DNA of 64,000 nucleotides from Streptomyces hygroscopicus. Lineage in GTDB: Bacteria; Actinomycetota; Actinomycetes; Streptomycetales; Streptomycetaceae. Positions 8,030 to 16,716 of this stretch are shown in pieces. Position 1 is the stretch's first letter, and each line of letters starts with the position of its first letter. Below the pieces are notes generated by a model, which made no database searches, was not told the origin of the DNA, and saw nothing but the letters and a program-made list of their open reading frames with translations. The stretch spans positions 1,984,001 to 2,048,000 of the forward strand of contig CP018627.1 in assembly GCA_002021875.1 (NCBI GenBank), in the 5' to 3' direction. A program made the translations under genes and the position numbers.

Positions 8030-9778
8030 TCAGACGTGGCCGAGGATCTTCCGTAGCGCCCCGATCAGCAACTCCCCCGCGCGCGGGGACATTTCGGGGT
8101 GGCGGAAACCGATGTGGTTGTCGGGGCGGGTCAGCAGGGCCCCGCACTCGCCGATCTCCCGCAGCCGGGCCCAGTCGCCGTACGGGTCCTCGTACGCCTG
8201 GCCGGGGCCGATGGAGACGGTGACGAGCTGGATGCCGAGTTCCTTACGGGCCGCCGCGGCGGCCTCCTCCCAGCGGTCCCCGCCGATGCCGGTGAAGAGG
8301 GTGAACCGGCCGTGGCCACCGAGGTCGAGGGTGGACAGCCGCTCACGCCCCCGGACGACCCATGCGTGCGGCAGCTTGGCGCCGGGGCGGGTGCTGGGCT
8401 GGTGGTGCAGCTCCGGGTCGCGGCCGAAACCGGGGTCGGGGGTGCCGTCGGGGACGATGGCGTCCGACACGTACCGCTGGTTCATCTCCACACCGTGCGC
8501 GTTGAACTCGTACACCTTGGCCGCGATGGCCTCGCGCAGTCCCTGCCGTTGCTTCGCGCCATCGGGCGTGGCGGCCTTACGGGCGTCGACATTGCGCCAC
8601 ATCTGCTCGGTGTCGGAGGTGGCGAGCACACCCAGCGCCTCGAAAACCGGCGCGGTCTCTCCGATGCTCCGATTGGCCCGCTCGACGATCTGCCGCCCCA
8701 CCGGTGCCCGTTCGGCGGAGTAGGTGTCCAGAAGGGCGGGGGCGGCGGTGCCGTCGAGGACCAGCTTGAGCTTCCAGGCGAGGTTGTACGCGTCCTGGAT
8801 GGAGGTGTTGGAGCCCAGCCCGTTGGACGGCGGATGGCGGTGGACGGCGTCGCCCGCACACAGCACCCGCCGGTCGGCGTAGGTCTCGGCGTACAGATGG
8901 TTGACGGTCCACGCGGAGGTCGAGGTGATGCGCACGGGGATCGTGTCGTCGCCGAGCAGCCGGTGCACCACGGACCGCGCGAACTCCTCGGTGAGGTCCG
9001 GCGGGCCCGCCTCGAGGTCGTAGCCCCACACCACCATCCACTCGGTCCAGGGGCGCACACAGCGCACCAGGCCCGCGCCGATGCCGCCCACCGTCGCGCC
9101 GGGGGCCAGCACCCAGTAGAGCGTGGAGGGGCGATGGGCGGTCAGCTCGGTGAGATCCGCCTCGAAGACGATGTTGAGGCTGCCCGCGACGCCCATCCGG
9201 CCGACCGTGGGCAGCCCGGCGTTCTCCACGACACGGCTGCGTCCGCCGTCCGCGCCGACCAGGTAGCGGGCCCGGACGCGGTAGGTGTCCCCGCGCAGCC
9301 GGTCCTCGACCAGCGCGGTCACGCCGTCGTCCGACTGCTCATGGGAGAGGTACTCGGTGTGGAAGCGCAGCGCGGTGCCCCGGGAGACCGCGGCGTTCAC
9401 CAGCACCGGCTCCATCAGGTGCTGGGGCATGTCGCACATCCGGCTGGGGCTGGCCAGTTCATGCGCGGCCTGGACGAGCGGGTCGTTGCCCCAGGAGCGC
9501 AGCCGTCCCAGCTCCTCGCCCGCGAGGCTGGTGCAGAAGACGGTGTTCCCCATCAGCGGCTGCGGCGTGGCCTGGGCGGTGACCTGGTCCTCGACGCCGA
9601 GGTCGCGCAGCACCTCCATGGTGCGCTGGTTGGTGATGTGCGCGCGGGGCGTGTCCGCCAGGCTTCCGTACCGGGTGACCATGACGTTGGGCACACCGTA
9701 GGTGCTCAAGGCGAGCGCCGTCGCGGCTCCGGCCGGGCCACTGCCCACGACCAGTACGTCGGTCTCGACGGTCTCCAC
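8030..9778 (-). CDS. FAD-dependent aromatic hydroxylase, phenol 2-monooxygenase/TfdB type
   Basis: Flavoprotein monooxygenase of 582 residues that should hydroxylate a phenolic ring with NAD(P)H and oxygen. The FAD-binding Rossmann motif VVGSGPAGAATALAL is at residues 10-24, the DG motif is in YLVGADGGRSRV, and the second FAD motif is in CAGDAVHRHPPSNGLGSNTS. A thioredoxin-like C-terminal domain follows, as in phenol hydroxylases and 2,4-dichlorophenol 6-monooxygenase. The GTG start at 9778 has AGGAG upstream. It diverges from a GAF/AAA/Fis regulator with a dyad in between, so regulator control by an aromatic effector is a reasonable inference. A polyketide-tailoring role is less likely without biosynthetic neighbours. 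Confidence 0.88.
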   Translation of the reverse strand: METVETDVLVVGSGPAGAATALALSTYGVPNVMVTRYGSLADTPRAHITNQRTMEVLRDLGVEDQVTAQATPQPLMGNTVFCTSLAGEELGRLRSWGNDPLVQAAHELASPSRMCDMPQHLMEPVLVNAAVSRGTALRFHTEYLSHEQSDDGVTALVEDRLRGDTYRVRARYLVGADGGRSRVVENAGLPTVGRMGVAGSLNIVFEADLTELTAHRPSTLYWVLAPGATVGGIGAGLVRCVRPWTEWMVVWGYDLEAGPPDLTEEFARSVVHRLLGDDTIPVRITSTSAWTVNHLYAETYADRRVLCAGDAVHRHPPSNGLGSNTSIQDAYNLAWKLKLVLDGTAAPALLDTYSAERAPVGRQIVERANRSIGETAPVFEALGVLATSDTEQMWRNVDARKAATPDGAKQRQGLREAIAAKVYEFNAHGVEMNQRYVSDAIVPDGTPDPGFGRDPELHHQPSTRPGAKLPHAWVVRGRERLSTLDLGGHGRFTLFTGIGGDRWEEAAAAARKELGIQLVTVSIGPGQAYEDPYGDWARLREIGECGALLTRPDNHIGFRHPEMSPRAGELLIGALRKILGHV

Positions 9779-9892
9779 TGCTGAAGGGCTCCTCTTCGGG
9801 TGATGGGCGATCTCCTGACGACCGGCGGTCTCCCGGCGACCGGCGACCAGCGATCGGCCATTGGTGATCTTGTTCCAGAACCCGGGCCCCGA

Positions 9893-9913
9893 GGTGTCTC
9901 ATTTCGAAACACC
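9893..9913. promoter_or_regulatory. Dyad-symmetric operator candidate
   Basis: GGTGTCTC and GAAACACC flank a 5-nt centre and are inverted repeats with one mismatch in eight. The site lies between the divergent monooxygenase and regulator genes, 25 nt before the regulator start. Its TGT-TC-N5-GA-ACA form is the kind of dyad bound by a Fis-type dimer; binding by the adjacent regulator is inferred. Confidence 0.5.
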
Positions 9914-9937
9914 GGCGACGTATACGGTGGAGTGGCT

Positions 9938-11728
9938 GTGACGACCACCGACGACACCCCCGCCGACCCGGCCCTCTCATCCCTGCGGCGGGCGCGCGAC
10001 CGGTTCCTCAGCGGACGGCCACCGGGCGACGGGGTCCCCGAGGACCTCGCCGAAGCCTGGCGACGGGCGCGGTTCTTCGGCGTACCGCGCGATCTGGTGG
10101 CCCCGCCCAGGGTCCGGCCGCCCGAGGACTCACCGCTGCTGGCCGCGGCGCGCCCCGCGCTGGACCGCGTGGCGCCCACGCTGAGCGGTGAGATGGGGCT
10201 GGTGCTGGTCGACTCCCGCTGCCGCGCGCTGTGGTCGGGCGGCGGCCGTTACACCGGCACGTCCGCCGATGTGGCCGGTCTCGATCTGTCGGAGAAGGCG
10301 GTCGGGCACAACAGCTCCGCGCTCGCGCTGCGCACGGGGCGCCTGGCCGAGGTCCACGGCCCGGAGCACTTCCTCGATCTGTGGCAGGAGGTGTCCGCGG
10401 TCAGCGTGCCGCTGTACGAGCCGACGGCCGGCCGCCCGGCCGGCACCATCACCGTGGTGACCCCGCTGGGCGAGGGCCGCACCGCCCACCCGGGCGCGGC
10501 CGTCGCCGAGGCCACCGCGCACGCCGTCGAGACGGAATTGCTGGGGCGGATGCGCCCGCCGGAGCGGGTGCTGCTCGACGCGTATCTGCGTCAGCGGGCC
10601 GACGGGGCGGCCGTGGTGGCGCTCGACGGCAGCAGCCGCCTCGTCAGCCCGGAGGCCGCGCGGCTGCTGTCGCACGAGACGCTGGCGCGGCTGGAACGGC
10701 ATGCCACGGCCCTTCTCAGGGACGCGGACGCCGGACCGGACGGCGCGCACTCCGGGACACCGGAGGAGATCGGCGTACCGGACGGCGCCGGGCTCACCGT
10801 AAGGATGACGCGCGTGGTGCGTGGGGGCGAGGTCATCGGGGCCGTCGCCACGGTGTGCCCGGCGACCCGGCGGGCGCGGGCGGCGGAGCGGCAGGGCCAT
10901 GACCGGCTCCCGGGGCTCGTGGGCACATCCCCGCCCTGGCGGGTGGCCGTCTCCCTGGCGACGGAGCTGGCGCGGGCCACGGAGCCGCTGCTGCTGATCG
11001 GGGAGCCGGGCGTGGGGAAGACCGCGCTGGCCCGTGCCCTGCTCGGCCGCCGGGGCACGGCCGCACCGTGTCTGGTCGACGCCGCCGAGCAGGTGGCCGG
11101 CGAGGTCCCGCGCTGGTGCCGCGCGCTCGCGGAGGGGGACGGCGGCGCACCGCCGCTGCTCCTGCGCCACGCCGAGCGGCTGGGTCAGTCCGATGTGGCC
11201 GCGCTGCTCTCGCTGCTGGAGGAGCGGCCCGCGGTGCCATTGGTGGCGACGCATACCCCGGGTGCGCCGACCGGTCCCTGTCTGAGCAGGCTGCTGGACA
11301 TCCTCTCGGCCCGGTCGGTGACGCTGCCGCCGCTGCGCGAACGCGTCGAGGACATCCCGGCGCTGCTGGCGGGCCTCGCCCGGCGCCCCTCCCCCGGACG
11401 TCCCCCGCTGACCTGGAGCCTGGACGCGCGCCGGGCGCTGGAGCAGCACACCTGGCCGGGCAATGTCACCGAACTCGCCCATGTCGTACGGGAGGTGGCC
11501 GAGCGCCGCCGTTCCACCGGGCCGGTGCGGCGCGGGGAGCTGCCGTACGGACTGCGGGTGCCACCGGCCACCCGCCGGCTGAGTGGCATGGAACGGGCGG
11601 AGCGCACGGCGATCCTGGAGGCGCTGCGCCGCCACGGGGACAACAAGGTGCGGGCCGCCGAGTCCCTGGGCATCGGCCGGGCCACGCTGTACCGGAAGTT
11701 GCGGGCGTACGGAATGGACCAGGCGTAG
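9938..11728 (+). CDS. GAF-AAA-Fis transcriptional regulator (AcoR-like, no GAFTGA loop)
   Basis: Regulator of 596 residues laid out like the acetoin regulator AcoR. A GAF sensor region spans roughly residues 60-200 (GLVLVDSRCRALWSGGGR, then AVGHNSSALALRTGR), an AAA+ core about 330-520, and a C-terminal Fis helix-turn-helix (NKVRAAESLGIGRATLYRKL). Walker A is intact (GEPGVGKT), but the core is shortened: the GAFTGA loop that contacts sigma-54 is missing and the Walker B region is weak (PPLLLRHAER). Streptomyces lack sigma-54, so it must work by another route. The start GTG 9938 has GGTGGAG just upstream; an earlier in-frame ATG at 9800 would place the dyad inside the gene. It probably controls the divergent monooxygenase. 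Confidence 0.85.
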   Translation: MTTTDDTPADPALSSLRRARDRFLSGRPPGDGVPEDLAEAWRRARFFGVPRDLVAPPRVRPPEDSPLLAAARPALDRVAPTLSGEMGLVLVDSRCRALWSGGGRYTGTSADVAGLDLSEKAVGHNSSALALRTGRLAEVHGPEHFLDLWQEVSAVSVPLYEPTAGRPAGTITVVTPLGEGRTAHPGAAVAEATAHAVETELLGRMRPPERVLLDAYLRQRADGAAVVALDGSSRLVSPEAARLLSHETLARLERHATALLRDADAGPDGAHSGTPEEIGVPDGAGLTVRMTRVVRGGEVIGAVATVCPATRRARAAERQGHDRLPGLVGTSPPWRVAVSLATELARATEPLLLIGEPGVGKTALARALLGRRGTAAPCLVDAAEQVAGEVPRWCRALAEGDGGAPPLLLRHAERLGQSDVAALLSLLEERPAVPLVATHTPGAPTGPCLSRLLDILSARSVTLPPLRERVEDIPALLAGLARRPSPGRPPLTWSLDARRALEQHTWPGNVTELAHVVREVAERRRSTGPVRRGELPYGLRVPPATRRLSGMERAERTAILEALRRHGDNKVRAAESLGIGRATLYRKLRAYGMDQA

Positions 11729-11795
11729 GGGCGGAAACAGTCACCAGGGGGGCCGGTCACAGGGGAGCCGGTCATCGGTCGCGGAGGGGGCAACG

Positions 11796-12353
11796 GTGAC
11801 GCGAGACAACAGCGCCGAGGGCGAAGCGGTCACGGGCAGGCTGCTGATCCTGGAGTACGAGCAGGTGAAGGAGGAGCAGCGGGCGCGGATCGGCTTCCGC
11901 GACAATCTGCTCTACGCGACACTCGCCGCGATGGCGGCCATCATCACCTTCTCCCTCCAGAGCCATGGACGTCCGGAGCTGCTGTTGCTGCTGCCCCCGG
12001 CGTCGGCCCTGCTGGGCTGGGCGTATCTGGTCAACGACGAGAAGATATCGGCCATCGGGCGGTATGTCCGGGAAGATCTGGGGCCTCGGCTGGCGGCGCT
12101 CGTCCCGGGCCGGCCACCGGTGTTCGGCTGGGAGCGGGCCCACCGCGACGACGGCCGCCGGATCTCCCGCAAGCGGCTGCAGTTGGCGGCCGATCTGCTT
12201 CTGTTCACGGTGGCGCCGATCGCCGCCCTCGTCGTGTACTGGGCCACGGAGCCGGTGCGGGCGGTGCTGCTGGCGGTGTCGGTGGTGGAGGTGGCGCTGA
12301 TCACCGTCCTGGGGGTGCAGATCGTGCTGTACGCGGATCTGCACCGGCCCTGA
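11796..12353 (+). CDS. Four-helix integral membrane protein, unknown function
   Basis: Protein of 185 residues that I cannot assign to a named family. A charged helix (LEYEQVKEEQRARIGFRDN, about residues 19-37) precedes two membrane segments at about 38-54 and 61-79. A basic and acidic cytoplasmic loop (about 80-128) follows, then two more segments at about 131-150 and 154-180. The GTG start at 11796 has GGAGGGGG six nt upstream. It opens the run of same-strand genes leading into the nucleosidase/VMAP/MoxR/vWA cluster, 81 nt ahead of the nucleosidase gene. By position it could be the membrane component of that system, but membership is inference from location only. A 15-bp tandem repeat overlaps its stop codon. 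Confidence 0.7.
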   Translation: MTRDNSAEGEAVTGRLLILEYEQVKEEQRARIGFRDNLLYATLAAMAAIITFSLQSHGRPELLLLLPPASALLGWAYLVNDEKISAIGRYVREDLGPRLAALVPGRPPVFGWERAHRDDGRRISRKRLQLAADLLLFTVAPIAALVVYWATEPVRAVLLAVSVVEVALITVLGVQIVLYADLHRP

Positions 12354-12381
12354 CGCATGAGAACCAGACGCATGAGAACCA
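12352..12381. repeat. Perfect tandem 15-bp direct repeat
   Basis: GACGCATGAGAACCA occurs twice in immediate succession (12352-12366 and 12367-12381). The first copy overlaps the stop codon of the membrane protein gene; the second lies in the leader of the nucleosidase gene. It may be a paired binding site or a simple duplication. Confidence 0.7.
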
Positions 12382-12434
12382 TAGGGTGCGTCGCATCCGT
12401 AAGGTGTCGACGGAAGCTGTCCTAGGGGGGATCC

Positions 12435-13658
12435 ATGGGCGCTGAGGGCAAGGGCGGGGCGGCGCGGGCCGATGTGGTGGTCCTGACCGCGCTGGAGGTC
12501 GAGTACCGGGCGGTCCGGGCCCATCTGGAGGATCCGCGTCCGGTCAAGGCGGAGCGGGGCGCGCTGTTCGAACTGGGCGTGTTCCGCGACGGATCCGGCG
12601 AACGGACGGTCGCCATCCATATGACGGGTCCGGGGAATCCGGGCGCCGCGGCCTCGGTCGAGCGGGCCGCGGCGCTCTTCGCGCCCCGGGCGGTGCTGTT
12701 CGTGGGGGTCGCGGGCGGCCGTAAGGACGTCGCGCTGGGCGATGTGGTGGCCGCCGACGCGGTGTACGACTACGAGACCGGTAAGGACACCGAGTCGGGT
12801 TTCCTGCCCCGGCAGAAGACCTATCAGTCCGCGTACGGGCTGGTGCAGCTGGCCCGGCTGGTGGCGGCGGGTGACGAATGGCAGCGGCGGATCCGCCCGG
12901 GGGACGACGCGCCACGCCCCCGCGCCCATGTGAAGCCCCTCGCGGCGGGCGGCCGGGTGGTGGCGCACCACCGCTCGGATGCCGGGCTCAGGCTCACCGC
13001 CAGTGCGGGTGACGCGCTCGCGGTGGACATGGAGGGCTTCGGCTTTCTCGCGGGCGCGTATGTCAACCAGCAGCTGGACGCGCTGGTGATCCGCGGGATC
13101 TCGGATCTGCTCGGGGACAAGGGCGAGGCGCACGACGAGCGCTGGCAGCCGGTGGCCTCCCGGCACGCGGCGGCCTTCGCCTTCGAACTGATCGGCCGGA
13201 TCCCGGTGGCGGCGGACGCCCCGGCGGTGGCGGATGCCGAGACGGCCCAGCCGTTCACCGCCTACGCGCGGTCCCTCGACACCGATACGCGGTCCCTCGC
13301 GGCCGATACGCCGCCGCTCGCCACCAGCACACGGTCCCTCGCCGCCGAGACGCGGCCCGAGGCCCCCCGGCGGCGCAAGCTGACGATCCGTGATCTCGGC
13401 GGTCTCGCGGACACGCTGCTGGCCGTGTCCGGGATGACCTCCCCCGCCCGCTGGCAGCAGCTGCTCGACGAGCTGCCCACCGTCGGCACCGCGGTGGGCC
13501 GTCAGTCGGCGAGCCGCGCGGAGGCCCTGTCCCTGCTGCGCACCTGCGAGGTGCGGCGCGCGATGGGCGAGCTGGTGGAGGTGGTCGCGGTGCTCGCCCC
13601 GGACGATCCGGCAGCCGCCGAACTCGCCCGGCGGGTCGAGGAGCTGGGATTGGAGTGA
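12435..13658 (+). CDS. Purine-nucleosidase-like protein with C-terminal effector-associated-type domain
   Basis: Protein of 407 residues in two parts. Residues about 12-255 form a PNP_UDP_1/MTA-SAH nucleosidase fold: DVVVLTALEVEYRAV at the start, the glycine-rich GVAGGRKDVALGDVV at 91-105, the ribose-contacting AVDMEG around Glu200, and RGISD with the catalytic Asp at about 224. Residues 315-400 form a small helical domain (LADTLLAVSGMTSPARW, then TCEVRRAMGELVEVV) resembling effector-associated domains that recruit effectors to NTPase conflict systems. A linker of four 7-residue repeats joins them. The start ATG 12435 has AGGGGGG upstream. Nucleosidases of this kind act as nucleotide-cleaving effectors in such systems; here that is inferred from domain fusion and neighbours, not from a known substrate. 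A housekeeping nucleosidase would lack the second domain. Confidence 0.8.
   Translation: MGAEGKGGAARADVVVLTALEVEYRAVRAHLEDPRPVKAERGALFELGVFRDGSGERTVAIHMTGPGNPGAAASVERAAALFAPRAVLFVGVAGGRKDVALGDVVAADAVYDYETGKDTESGFLPRQKTYQSAYGLVQLARLVAAGDEWQRRIRPGDDAPRPRAHVKPLAAGGRVVAHHRSDAGLRLTASAGDALAVDMEGFGFLAGAYVNQQLDALVIRGISDLLGDKGEAHDERWQPVASRHAAAFAFELIGRIPVAADAPAVADAETAQPFTAYARSLDTDTRSLAADTPPLATSTRSLAAETRPEAPRRRKLTIRDLGGLADTLLAVSGMTSPARWQQLLDELPTVGTAVGRQSASRAEALSLLRTCEVRRAMGELVEVVAVLAPDDPAAAELARRVEELGLE
13269..13352 (+). repeat. Four 21-bp in-frame repeats in the nucleosidase linker
   Basis: Four consecutive 21-nt units encode the heptads RSLDTDT, RSLAADT, PPLATST and RSLAAET. They form the low-complexity linker between the nucleosidase and C-terminal helical domains. 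Such in-frame repeats can change number without breaking the gene, so linker length may vary among strains. Confidence 0.75.
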
Positions 13659-14041
13659 CCCTCCTCACCCTCCCGACCCGGCGGATGCCGAACCCCGGGC
13701 CGCGTGCGCGCGGGGCCCGCACGCTCGCCGGGCCACGGCGGAAGGCCGTACCGCACACCAGGTCGCCGGAATCGTCCAGGTGGCCCCCTGGGGAGGACCT
13801 CCCTCCGCCTCACGGGCATATGCTCCCCCGGTCCGCCACCGGGACGTGTCCCCGCCGCGGCGGGGCCCGCCGGGGGCGGGGACCGTGCCCTGGACATACT
13901 CCCCCAGGGGGTGTCAGGCGGAACTCGTGGGGAAAACAACATGTCCCGGAGTCCGAGCGGTTGGCGCCCGCGTGTGGCAGGGTCTCCGGCGGGATCATCG
14001 GCGGCGGGGACCGGTGATGCGGCCTCGGGGGAGGGCACAGC
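13659..14041. other. 383-bp gap inside the conflict-system cluster
   Basis: I find no convincing gene here. It holds several GC-rich inverted repeats: a perfect 16-bp palindrome CCCCGCCGCGGCGGGG (13850-13865), which could terminate the nucleosidase transcript, and an imperfect dyad (ACTCCCCC, A, GGGGGTGT) at 13898-13914 that could be an operator for the VMAP-MoxR-vWA operon starting at 14042. The break suggests that the nucleosidase and the core operon may be separate transcription units. Confidence 0.5.
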
Positions 14042-15538
14042 ATGGCGGCCATGGGGGAAGGTGGCCTGAAATCGGTTGGCAACCTCGTCACGGCGTTGAA
14101 GGAGTTCCGCTGTCTGACGGATCCGGATCTGCGCACGCTGTGTCTGGATCTGGTCGCCATGGAGCTGGAGATGACCAGCGTTCCCGTGCGCGTCCACCGG
14201 GTGACCGACTACTTCCTGGTGGAGCTGGCCCGCGAATGCCTGGAAAACGTGCGGATCATGCACGCGCTACGCGCGTCCCTCGCGGTGATGGCGGCGGCCG
14301 ACGAGGACGCCATGATGCGGCTCGACTCGGTCATGGAGCAGATGACGGCCCGTCCGGCACTGCCCGAGACCGCCGCCGCGAAGCTGCGGTCGCTGCTGGA
14401 GGAGCTGAAGATCGAGCAGTTGGGCCAGTTGTGCCGTACGGCGGCGGGCCCGCTGCAGGACATCCCCGCGGTCACCAGCCCCTGGCACGCCTTCGAGGTG
14501 CTGAGCCGGATGAACGCGCAGCCGGGCGGGGTGCCGCCGGGGCTCGCCCTCGTGGAGTACCTCGCGGCGGCGGCGCGTCCGCTGCAGCGGGCCGACGCGC
14601 TGCGCGAATGGGCCGATGAGCAGGCCCGGGAGCTGGGCCTGACGCCACAGCTGCGGTCGCTGCGGCAGCAGGTGGGGCATGCCGCCCCGGCCGGGCCGGT
14701 GGACGCCTATCTGGTGATCCGGCTGCTGCCGCAGGAGGAGGCCGGGTGCTACGAGCTCTCGTCCTGGCACCAGTACGACCCGACCGGCTGGCATCCCGCC
14801 CGCGGCCCGGTCACCCAGGTCACCTCGGAGACCGCGGAACGGGCGGTCCAGACGCTGGTGTACGAGGCCGCCGAGGAGTGGGACGACGCCGGGGCGATCC
14901 ATATCGAGTTCATGCTCGGCCCGGATGACCTGAATCTGCCGGTCCACCGCTGGCGTCTCGAGCTCGACAGCGAGTTGCCCACCCCGCTGTACATGGACTA
15001 TCCGGTGGTCGTACGGAGCCTGGAGCGAAGCCGGACCAGACGCTGGCACCGCGAGTGGAAGCAGCGCTGGAACGTCTTCGACCAGCAGCCCGAGCGCGCC
15101 AAGCAGCTCGTCGTGGACGGCGAGGACCCGGACAGCCCGCGCTCCGGCGACACCCCTGCCCTGCTCGCCCGGCTCAAGGCCGACCCCCAGGTGGTCGCCC
15201 TGATCCTCAACTCGCCCCCAGGGGCCACCCCCGAGGGAAACTCGGAGGTGCTGACCGCCTGGCGGGCCGGGATCCCGGTGGTCGCCTGGGACGGCCGGAC
15301 GCCCCGTGACCCTGGCTTCGTCCAGCAACTGAGACAAAAACAGGCCGAGCCGAGCGGGAACCTGGCACGGCTCCGCGAAGCCGTGACAGAGTTACGTCTG
15401 GACGCCCATACGATCGGCTCCGCGGAGGGGGAGCATCACCTCGGGCAATATGTGGTGCTCGTTTGGGACGACCCAACCCGACCGGTGGAACCTTTTGGGC
15501 GCATTTCGGGGCCGGACGACGGGGTAGGTGGTCGATGA
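14042..15538 (+). CDS. VMAP-like protein (vWA-MoxR associated protein)
   Basis: Protein of 498 residues. The first 100 or so residues are helical and begin VGNLVTALKEFRCLTDP, which resembles effector-associated domains such as the one ending the upstream nucleosidase. The middle (about 105-215) is helical. Residues about 218-490 fit the VMAP C-terminal domain, with DAYLVIRLLPQEEAGCYELS and IEFMLGPDDLNLPVHRWR as the telling stretches. In described ternary systems VMAP bridges effectors, through shared small domains, to a MoxR ATPase and a vWA protein; here all three genes are consecutive. The ATG at 14042 has GGGGAGGG six nt upstream. The stop overlaps the MoxR start by ATGA, so the pair is translationally coupled. 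I am fairly sure of the family and less sure of the domain boundaries. Confidence 0.75.
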   Translation: MAAMGEGGLKSVGNLVTALKEFRCLTDPDLRTLCLDLVAMELEMTSVPVRVHRVTDYFLVELARECLENVRIMHALRASLAVMAAADEDAMMRLDSVMEQMTARPALPETAAAKLRSLLEELKIEQLGQLCRTAAGPLQDIPAVTSPWHAFEVLSRMNAQPGGVPPGLALVEYLAAAARPLQRADALREWADEQARELGLTPQLRSLRQQVGHAAPAGPVDAYLVIRLLPQEEAGCYELSSWHQYDPTGWHPARGPVTQVTSETAERAVQTLVYEAAEEWDDAGAIHIEFMLGPDDLNLPVHRWRLELDSELPTPLYMDYPVVVRSLERSRTRRWHREWKQRWNVFDQQPERAKQLVVDGEDPDSPRSGDTPALLARLKADPQVVALILNSPPGATPEGNSEVLTAWRAGIPVVAWDGRTPRDPGFVQQLRQKQAEPSGNLARLREAVTELRLDAHTIGSAEGEHHLGQYVVLVWDDPTRPVEPFGRISGPDDGVGGR

Positions 15539-16716
15539 GCGACAGAGAGCCTGCGCGGCGCCACAACGGACGGGTCCAGCAGGACTCGGGGTCCGCTTCC
15601 GGTGCCCTGCCGTCCGGGATACCGCGCCCCTGGTGGATCTACCAGGGCACCGGGCGCCCGCTCCACGACGTAAGCCTGGAGGAGATCCTTCCGCCGCCGC
15701 CCCCATGGCGCACCTTCGGCGGGGTCTCGGCCTGCCCGCCCGACGGCGACGGCCGGTCCGGCGCGTTATCCGATCGGGACGACACCCCGACCGAGCCCCC
15801 GGCGCCGCCGGAGGACGAGCAGGACACCGCCCGGCGGCTGGGCACGGCACCCCTGGGCGTGCGCTCCGACCCCGAGGAGGCCGATCTCGTCAACGCGGCG
15901 CTGATCCTCAGGCGTCCCCTTCTGGTGACGGGCCGCCCGGGCACCGGCAAGTCGACGCTGGCGTATCGCATCAGCCGGGAGCTGGGCCTGGGCCGGGTGC
16001 TGCGCTGGCCGATCACGACGCGATCCACCCTGCGGGCCGGGCTCTACGGCTACGATGCCGTCGGCCGTGTGCACGCCGCGGCGGCAGGCCAGGCGTCGGA
16101 GGGGGACACGCACGAACCCGGACCGGAGGACATCGGCGACTTCCTCCAACTCGGCCCGCTGGGCACGGCGATGCTCCCGCACCGTCTGCCGCGCGTCCTG
16201 CTCATCGACGAATTCGACAAGAGCGATATCGATCTGCCCAATGATCTGCTCGACATCTTCGAGGCCGGCGAATTCTCCATTCCCGAGCTGGTGCGCATCC
16301 GCCGACGCCGCCCGGCCGTATCGGTCCTCACCGACGATCCGGAGCGCAGTACCGTCATCGCCTCGGGTCGGGTGCGCTGCAGCGCCTTCCCCGTCGTCGT
16401 CATCACCAGCAACGGCGAGCGGGATTTCCCGCCCGCGTTCCTGCGGCGCTGTCTCCAGCTTCGGCTGCCGGACCCGGACGCGGACCGGCTCGCCGCGATC
16501 GTGGCCGCGCATCTGGGACGGGCCGACGATCCACGCGCGCGGGAGCTGATCCAGATGTTCCTCGAGCGCAGCGAGCGCGAAGGCGGCCTCGCCGCCGACC
16601 AGTTGCTCAACGCGGTGTATCTGGTGACGGCCCAGTCGCATGTACCGGGGCCCGAGTGGGAGGAGCTACTGCAGGCCGTCTGGCACCGGCTGGACAGTGC
16701 AGCAGGCTCGACATGA
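15535..16716 (+). CDS. MoxR-type AAA+ ATPase
   Basis: ATPase of 393 residues. A Pro-rich, probably disordered N-terminus of about 100 residues precedes the AAA+ core. Walker A is GRPGTGKST (about 133-141), Walker B is LLIDEFDKSD (about 222-231), and ITSNGERDFPPAFLRRC contains sensor 1 and the arginine-finger region of MoxR proteins. MoxR ATPases work as chaperone-like hexamers with vWA proteins; the next gene encodes a vWA domain and the previous one a VMAP, giving the complete ternary set. Both junctions are ATGA overlaps, so fixed stoichiometry is likely. It probably supplies the ATP-driven remodelling step, an inference from family and context. Confidence 0.88.
   Translation: MSDREPARRHNGRVQQDSGSASGALPSGIPRPWWIYQGTGRPLHDVSLEEILPPPPPWRTFGGVSACPPDGDGRSGALSDRDDTPTEPPAPPEDEQDTARRLGTAPLGVRSDPEEADLVNAALILRRPLLVTGRPGTGKSTLAYRISRELGLGRVLRWPITTRSTLRAGLYGYDAVGRVHAAAAGQASEGDTHEPGPEDIGDFLQLGPLGTAMLPHRLPRVLLIDEFDKSDIDLPNDLLDIFEAGEFSIPELVRIRRRRPAVSVLTDDPERSTVIASGRVRCSAFPVVVITSNGERDFPPAFLRRCLQLRLPDPDADRLAAIVAAHLGRADDPRARELIQMFLERSEREGGLAADQLLNAVYLVTAQSHVPGPEWEELLQAVWHRLDSAAGST

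Noticed and set aside
8099..9784. 561-codon plus-strand frame opposite the monooxygenase
   Set aside because: The minus-strand product has full FAD motifs and a ribosome binding site; the plus-strand product is low-complexity Gly/Val/Arg/His-rich sequence.
13655..14017. 120-codon frame in the gap before the VMAP-like gene
   Set aside because: It begins inside the nucleosidase stop region, lacks a ribosome binding site and known motifs, and is Arg/Gly/Pro-rich without coherent structure.
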